A stretch of DNA of 64,000 nt, from the NCBI RefSeq assembly GCF_000716335.1, contig NZ_KL591008.1, positions 55,090 to 119,089 on the forward strand. Reading direction: 5' to 3'. Both the position numbers and the translations under genes were made by a program. Below the pieces are notes generated by a model. That model searched no databases and was not told the DNA's origin. It worked only from the letters and a program-made list of their open reading frames with translations. Below are positions 60,114 to 64,000 of this stretch, piece after piece (position 1 is the stretch's first letter; every line of letters starts with the position of its first letter). Source of the stretch: Streptomyces sp. NRRL S-118. Its GTDB lineage: Bacteria > Actinomycetota > Actinomycetes > Streptomycetales > Streptomycetaceae.

Positions 60114-60476
60114 TCACGTCCGGTGCACGGCCACGGCCACGTCCTGGACGCTGTGGTACGTGGCGTCGCCCGGCAGCCCCGACACCAGCTCCGTCAGCGG
60201 ATCCGGGGCGTGTCGTTCGCGCAGCACCCGGATGAGGTCGCCGCGGTGCGCCGGGAAAGGCGTGCGGGCGAGATGCCTGCCGAGTTCCAGGCGCAGCGCC
60301 TCGAACCGGTCGGAGGTGACCCGGCTCGACGGCACCTCGGGGTCGTCGTCGGCCTGCGGCTCCGGATCGTGCCACTCCTCCGTCCTGGTGGGGTGACCGG
60401 ACCGGAGCAGCCCTTGCAGCTGGTGCTTCATCTCGTCGTCCCTGCGACGGCTGAGCCGGCCGCTCCCTCGCTCCAT
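60114..60476 (-). CDS. DUF2795-like stress protein
   Basis: A 120-residue protein. The C-terminal region, LELGRHLARTPFPAHRGDLI, RVLRERHAPDPLTELVSGLP and GDATYHSVQDVAVAV, resembles DUF2795. The N-terminus is polar and charged. Function unknown; relatives occur near SigB-type stress genes. ATG at 60476 has GGAGGG 7 bases upstream; ATG at 60488 is also open. Confidence 0.72.
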   Translation of the reverse strand: MERGSGRLSRRRDDEMKHQLQGLLRSGHPTRTEEWHDPEPQADDDPEVPSSRVTSDRFEALRLELGRHLARTPFPAHRGDLIRVLRERHAPDPLTELVSGLPGDATYHSVQDVAVAVHRT

Positions 60477-60752
60477 GGAACCCTCCATGCTCTGCGCGAT
60501 CTGCTCTTCGGTCGCCCGGCGGGTACCCGACGGGGCGGACGCAAACCCGGCCGGAACCACGTCGGAACCCGGTCGGCTCCCGGCCGGATCCCCCGGCGCC
60601 CGGGCCGGCGGGTTTGGGTGCGGGGGCGCGGGGGACTCGCTGGTGCGGCCGAGCGGCCACGGGGTGCATGGGGTGGAACGGGTCTTCGGGCGCGGGCGGC
60701 GGTCCGCGTCCGAAGACCGTCCGGTCCGCGGCGCGGAAGGGAGAGCGGGGCG

Positions 60753-61172
60753 ATGGGAGTGCTGACCGTACTGGTCCCCCTGCTGATGCCCCCGGCACTG
60801 CTCGGCGCCGTGCTGGCCCTGGGCCGGTACGAGGAGGCCGTGCTGCCACCCCCCGGGACCGGCCCCGTCCCGGATCCGGACGCTTTCGCGGCCGCCGCAG
60901 CGGCGGACCGTGCCCCTGCGAACGGTGCCGCACCCGTCCCGGCGGGCGTTGAGGCCCCCGCACCGGGGGGCCTTGCCCCTGGGAACGGGACCGGTCCCGC
61001 GGTCCTCGCGGCCGCCGCGCCCGCGCCTCCCGCCCCCGCCGTACCCGAGGCAACCGCCCCCGGCCCGGCTCCGGCCCCCGCGCACGCGGCCGGGCCGCGC
61101 CACGCCCGCGCCCGGCACCGCCGCCCGGGCCGGCCCGCGCTCCGCCGTTCCGCTCCCCTCGCCACGCGGTGA
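60753..61172 (+). CDS. Single-pass membrane protein with Ala/Pro-rich tail
   Basis: A 139-residue protein. MGVLTVLVPLLMPPALLGAV followed by LALGRYEEAVL is an N-terminal membrane anchor or signal-anchor. The other 110 residues are low-complexity Ala/Pro/Gly and end in a His/Arg-rich region (HARARHRRPGRPALRRS). It may be surface-exposed or disordered. ATG at 60753 has GGAAGGGAG upstream. I cannot assign a function. Confidence 0.58.
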   Translation: MGVLTVLVPLLMPPALLGAVLALGRYEEAVLPPPGTGPVPDPDAFAAAAAADRAPANGAAPVPAGVEAPAPGGLAPGNGTGPAVLAAAAPAPPAPAVPEATAPGPAPAPAHAAGPRHARARHRRPGRPALRRSAPLATR

Positions 61173-61386
61173 CGTACGGCGGCCCCGCGACACCCGCCTG
61201 CGCGCCGGGGAGCGGCGGCCGCAGCCGAAGCCGGAGACCGTGTCACCACCCGTACGGCCGAACCGTCCCGCCGCCCCGGGCACCCCTGCCCCGCTGCGCC
61301 CGCACCTCCACGCGGGGCTCGCGAGGCCCCTCTCCGGGGTGCCGATCCGCCCCGACGCGAGGACAGTGGAATCAGTGCAACGACGC

Positions 61387-61411
61387 GTTTGCCGGGAAAG
61401 GCCCCGGGCAT
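61387..61411 (+). promoter_or_regulatory. SigB-type stress promoter before the sigma gene
   Basis: GTTT at 61387-61390, 15 bases of spacer and GGGCAT at 61406-61411 match the SigB-family pattern GTTT-N14-16-GGGTAT with one change. It lies about 140 bases before the sigma factor start, so autoregulation is possible. The 380-base gap 61173-61552 shows nothing else. Confidence 0.4.
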
Positions 61412-61552
61412 GCGCATCTCGTGCTTCGGACCGGAGGCACGTCCGTGGGAGCGGCCCGCCGCTCCGGGCGTGTCCGTGCCCGGAGAGAGGAAGGGAGCTC
61501 TCCCTCGGGGTGACACCAACCGTCAGCGCCGTTCAGGGAGCTGAAACGCATC

Positions 61553-62347
61553 ATGCCTACCCTCGCCCACTCGAAGCATCCGCACGACGACGCCCCGGAC
61601 ACCGCTGAGGCGTTCCGCCGACTGGCGTCCCTCCCGGACGGGGAGGAGAAGGAAGCCGTCCGGCAGGACATCGTCCGCGCCTGGCTGCCCATGGCAGACC
61701 GGCTCGCCGGCCGCTTCCGCAACCGCGGAGAATCACTGGAGGACCTCAAGCAGGTCGCCGCCCTCGGCCTGGTCAAGGCCGTCGACCGGTACGACCCCTC
61801 GCGCGGCGCCGCGTTCGAGAGTTTCGCGGTGCCCACCATCACCGGCGAGATCAAGCGCCACTTCCGCGACCACATGTGGACCCTTCACGTGCCACGCCGC
61901 GTGCAGGACCTGCGGGGCCGCGTCCGCGCCGCCTACCAGGAGCTCTCGCATTCGGTGGGGGGCCGCGCCCCCACCGTCGCCGAGATCGCCGAGAAGGCCG
62001 GGATGACGGAGGAGGAGGCGATGGCCGGTCTGGAGGCCCTGGACAGCTTCACCGCCCTCTCCCTCGATGCCGAGCTGCCCGGCACGGAGGACGGCTACAC
62101 GCTGGTGGACGCGCTCGGCGGCCCCGACCCCGCGCTCGACGTCGTCGTCGACCGGGAGTCGGTCAAGCCGCGGCTGCGCACGCTTCCCGAGCGCGAGCAG
62201 AAGATCCTCTACATGCGGTTCTTCCGCGACATGACGCAGAGCCGGATCGCCGAGGACCTCGGCATCTCCCAGATGCACGTGTCCCGGCTCATCAGCCGGT
62301 GCTGCACACGGCTGCGGGAGGACATCATGCGGGACGTCGCCGCATAG
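61553..62347 (+). CDS. SigB/SigF-family RNA polymerase sigma factor
   Basis: A 264-residue alternative sigma factor. Region 2 is DLKQVAALGLVKAVDRYDPS followed by AFESFAVPTITGEIKRHFRD (region 2.4). Region 3 follows from WTLHVPRRVQDLRGRVRAAY, and region 4 is LPEREQKILYMRFFRDMTQS with SRIAEDLGISQMHVSRLISR as the helix-turn-helix. Members control general stress, osmotic or developmental genes. No anti-sigma factor gene is adjacent. The stop lies inside the 3' end of the PAS/GAF gene on the other strand. Confidence 0.94.
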   Translation: MPTLAHSKHPHDDAPDTAEAFRRLASLPDGEEKEAVRQDIVRAWLPMADRLAGRFRNRGESLEDLKQVAALGLVKAVDRYDPSRGAAFESFAVPTITGEIKRHFRDHMWTLHVPRRVQDLRGRVRAAYQELSHSVGGRAPTVAEIAEKAGMTEEEAMAGLEALDSFTALSLDAELPGTEDGYTLVDALGGPDPALDVVVDRESVKPRLRTLPEREQKILYMRFFRDMTQSRIAEDLGISQMHVSRLISRCCTRLREDIMRDVAA

Positions 62348-63581
62348 CCAGCGCGACATGGTGGGCCATCACGTCCGCCGCCTGCGCCTCGGCCATCGAG
62401 AAGGCGCGCCTCGCCCCCGTACGGAACAGCGTCAGCACGCCCAGCGCCCCGCTGCCGCCTCCACCGGCCGGCAGCGGCGGCAGCGGCAGACACAGCAGGG
62501 AACTGACCCCGGCGCGGGCCAGTACGGCCGCACCCGACGAGTCCTCGCCGAAGGCGAGGATGTCCTCCGGGCGCACCTGGAGCGACGCGGATCCGCCCCG
62601 GACCACCTCGACCACCAGGGGACAGCCCGCCGGGTCCTGCTCCCGGACCGCCTTCGACAGCGGCTCCCCGCCGTTCGCGCCACTGCGCGCGTCCTCCTCC
62701 TGGGGGCCCAGGACGACCGCGCGGCGCAGCGGCGGCATTCCGCCCGGCCCGCCCGGCCCGTCCGGTCCGGCGGGAGCCCCGGCCGGCGCCTCGCCGTCCG
62801 CGTCGGCCGTGTCGAGGACCACCCAGTCGGCGAACCGGCCGTGCAGGACCCGCCCGGCCGCCTCGGCGACCGCGTCGCGGTCCCCCGCGGGACAGGCCAG
62901 CAGTGCGCTCGCCATGGCGTCGACCAGGTCCAGCGTCTCGGCGCGCTGCGTGGTCTCCGCCAGGTCCGGCGGCACCAGCCGCCGCCCCACGGCGCCCGCC
63001 CGTGCCCCGGGGGGCGGCGAGGCCGTCCCCGCCATCCCCGGCTGGAGCACCACCACGACCGTCGGCTGCGGTTCGCCCGGCAGGGGAAGCGACACCAGCG
63101 TTGCCCGCACCGGCTCGTGCGGCCGCTGCTGGAGGCGCAGGCTCAGACTGCGGCCGCCCTCCCCGCGGGCGGTGGCCGCGGCCTGGGAACGGAAGGGCGC
63201 CCGGTCGCCGGAGACGAGCAGCCCGGCGAGCGGCCGGCCCGTGGCGTAACCGGCCCGCACCCCGGTCAGGCCGGTGGCGGCGAAGTTCATCCGGCGCACC
63301 ACCGTGTCCCGGTCGACCAGCACCACCGGCAGGGGCATCCGCTGGAACAGCGTCTTCAGCAGCTGCCGCTCCCGCCGGTCCGCCGGGGTGCCGTCCGGTG
63401 CGCGTGCCGCCAGCCGCTCGTAGCGCGGCCACAGCGACTCCGCGGCATGCTGGAGTTCGAAGAGGGCGGCGTCCAGGACGCCCTGCTGCTCCTCGGCCGG
63501 CAGGGCCCGCGCGGTGCGGAGCTCACCGACCCGGCGCACAAAGTCCGCGAGGTCCTCGCCGAACGCGTCGGTCTCCGTCAT
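62325..63581 (-). CDS. PAS/GAF domain sensor protein
   Basis: A 418-residue protein. The N-terminus is helical; a PAS-like domain (about 75-180) includes RMPLPVVLVDRDTVVRRMNF and GYATGRPLAGLLVSGDRAPF. A GAF domain (about 210-415) contains RFADWVVLDTADADG, LARAGVSSLLCLPLPPLP and GVLTLFRTGARRAFSMAEAQ. No output domain (HisKA, PP2C or HTH) is present. TACGGT lies 6 bases before the ATG at 63581 (leaderless). It overlaps the sigma gene by 23 bases at the 3' ends. It may be a partner in signalling to the sigma factor, but that is speculation. Confidence 0.8.
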   Translation of the reverse strand: MTETDAFGEDLADFVRRVGELRTARALPAEEQQGVLDAALFELQHAAESLWPRYERLAARAPDGTPADRRERQLLKTLFQRMPLPVVLVDRDTVVRRMNFAATGLTGVRAGYATGRPLAGLLVSGDRAPFRSQAAATARGEGGRSLSLRLQQRPHEPVRATLVSLPLPGEPQPTVVVVLQPGMAGTASPPPGARAGAVGRRLVPPDLAETTQRAETLDLVDAMASALLACPAGDRDAVAEAAGRVLHGRFADWVVLDTADADGEAPAGAPAGPDGPGGPGGMPPLRRAVVLGPQEEDARSGANGGEPLSKAVREQDPAGCPLVVEVVRGGSASLQVRPEDILAFGEDSSGAAVLARAGVSSLLCLPLPPLPAGGGGSGALGVLTLFRTGARRAFSMAEAQAADVMAHHVALAMRRRPA

Positions 63582-63671
63582 AGGAGCACCGTAACGGCAC
63601 AGCGGGCCGGGACGAGCGGTCGTTTCGTGCCGTCGGCGCGGGGCAACCGGACGGCGGAAGGAGAGGTGTCG

Positions 63672-64000
63672 ATGCTTCCCGAGCGCGCGTACGAAGGGCC
63701 CGAACCGGCCTCGACCGTCCGCAGATTGCAGAAGCTCACCGAACAGTGCGTACGTTCCCTCCCCGCGTGCTGCGGCGCGGTCGCCACCCTGAGCGGTGGC
63801 GAGGCCGAACGCCGCGCCAGCGCCACCCATCCGGACCTGGCGGCCCTCGTGTCGGTCCAGCTCGACGCCGGCGACGGTCCGATCCCCACCGCGCTCGACA
63901 CCGGGCGGCCCGTCGACGCCGAGGACCTCCTCACCGAGGAGCGATGGCCCGACTACCGCGCGATGGCCCTCGGCTCCGGCGTGCGCGCCAGCGTCACCCT
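63672..64000 (+). CDS. GAF-domain protein, N-terminal part (ANTAR type likely)
   Basis: The gene runs off the right edge; 109 codons are present. VRRLQKLTEQCVRSLPACCG, AVATLSGGEAERRASATHPD and SVQLDAGDGPIPTALDTGRP, then DAEDLLTEERWPDYRAMALG, are GAF-domain motifs of the type often joined to an ANTAR RNA-binding domain in actinomycetes. The ANTAR part, if present, lies beyond the window. ATG at 63672 has a GGAGAGG site upstream. It is divergent from the PAS/GAF gene. Confidence 0.78.
   Translation, partial: MLPERAYEGPEPASTVRRLQKLTEQCVRSLPACCGAVATLSGGEAERRASATHPDLAALVSVQLDAGDGPIPTALDTGRPVDAEDLLTEERWPDYRAMALGSGVRASVT

Noticed and set aside
1..64000. tRNA or rRNA genes and complete insertion sequences
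   Set aside because: None could be recognised by reading; only the IS3-type end at 41128 was found.

Overview
The window is very GC-rich, uses GTG and TTG starts freely, and has many genes of actinobacterial type: leaderless TAnnnT-N6-start promoters, gas vesicle clusters with GvpO, GvpY and GvpZ, SigB-family sigma factor, and TIGR03086 and DUF4232 proteins. I read it as a chromosomal segment of a Streptomyces species. The ccr / 3-hydroxyacyl-CoA dehydrogenase start followed by a gvp cluster recalls the S. coelicolor SCO6473 to SCO6508 neighbourhood; that synteny is from memory and was not computed.

Layout. 1-3.4 kb: ethylmalonyl-CoA pathway genes on the minus strand (ccr partial, TetR regulator, two-module 3-hydroxyacyl-CoA dehydrogenase). 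3.7-15.6 kb: housekeeping and accessory genes, including a secreted tripeptidyl aminopeptidase, a DNA-lyase-like radical SAM protein with an apparent LexA (SOS) box, an MFS transporter fused to three CarboxypepD_reg-like repeats, a hemerythrin protein, a YbdK-type ligase and a three-gene hydrolase / phosphoribosyltransferase / 2OG-oxygenase operon. 15.7-20.9 kb: a coupled operon of four peptidases (M55, M20, S9, S66) that looks like a D-peptide or muropeptide salvage line. 21.3-25.0 kb: adenosine deaminase, a GntR regulator and an MFS permease, tied together by a shared 15-base operator-like sequence.

26.4-32.4 kb: gas vesicle cluster 1 on the minus strand in the order gvpO-A-F-G-Y-Z-J-L-S-K. 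gvpZ is interrupted by a frameshift at a run of seven G. 32.4-41.7 kb: a decayed accessory region with TcmP and DciA-like relics, a truncated PQQ-propeller gene fused in frame to the tail of a macro-domain gene, a second broken DciA-like operon, a ZIP transporter, a secreted protein, a Tat lipoprotein, a Cys-rich protein, the end of an IS3-family element and a DUF402 fragment. 41.8-49.7 kb: metabolic genes (VOC, methyltransferase, hemerythrin, SDR-NDH2-transketolase operon) and a polymerase-only LigD protein. 49.8-53.3 kb: gas vesicle cluster 2 on the plus strand, gvpO-A-F-G-J-L-S-K, intact and lacking Y and Z. 53.3-64 kb: two-component relics, envelope genes and a stress block (baeRF2-like protein, PfpI, CBS, DUF2795, SigB-family sigma factor, PAS/GAF protein, GAF protein).

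The strongest points for follow-up are the paired inverted gas vesicle clusters and the gvpZ homopolymer frameshift, the ADA/GntR/MFS regulon inferred from matching operators, the SOS box before the radical SAM gene, and the mosaic decay region between the two clusters. I saw no tRNA, rRNA, CRISPR array, intact insertion sequence, prophage or biosynthetic cluster.
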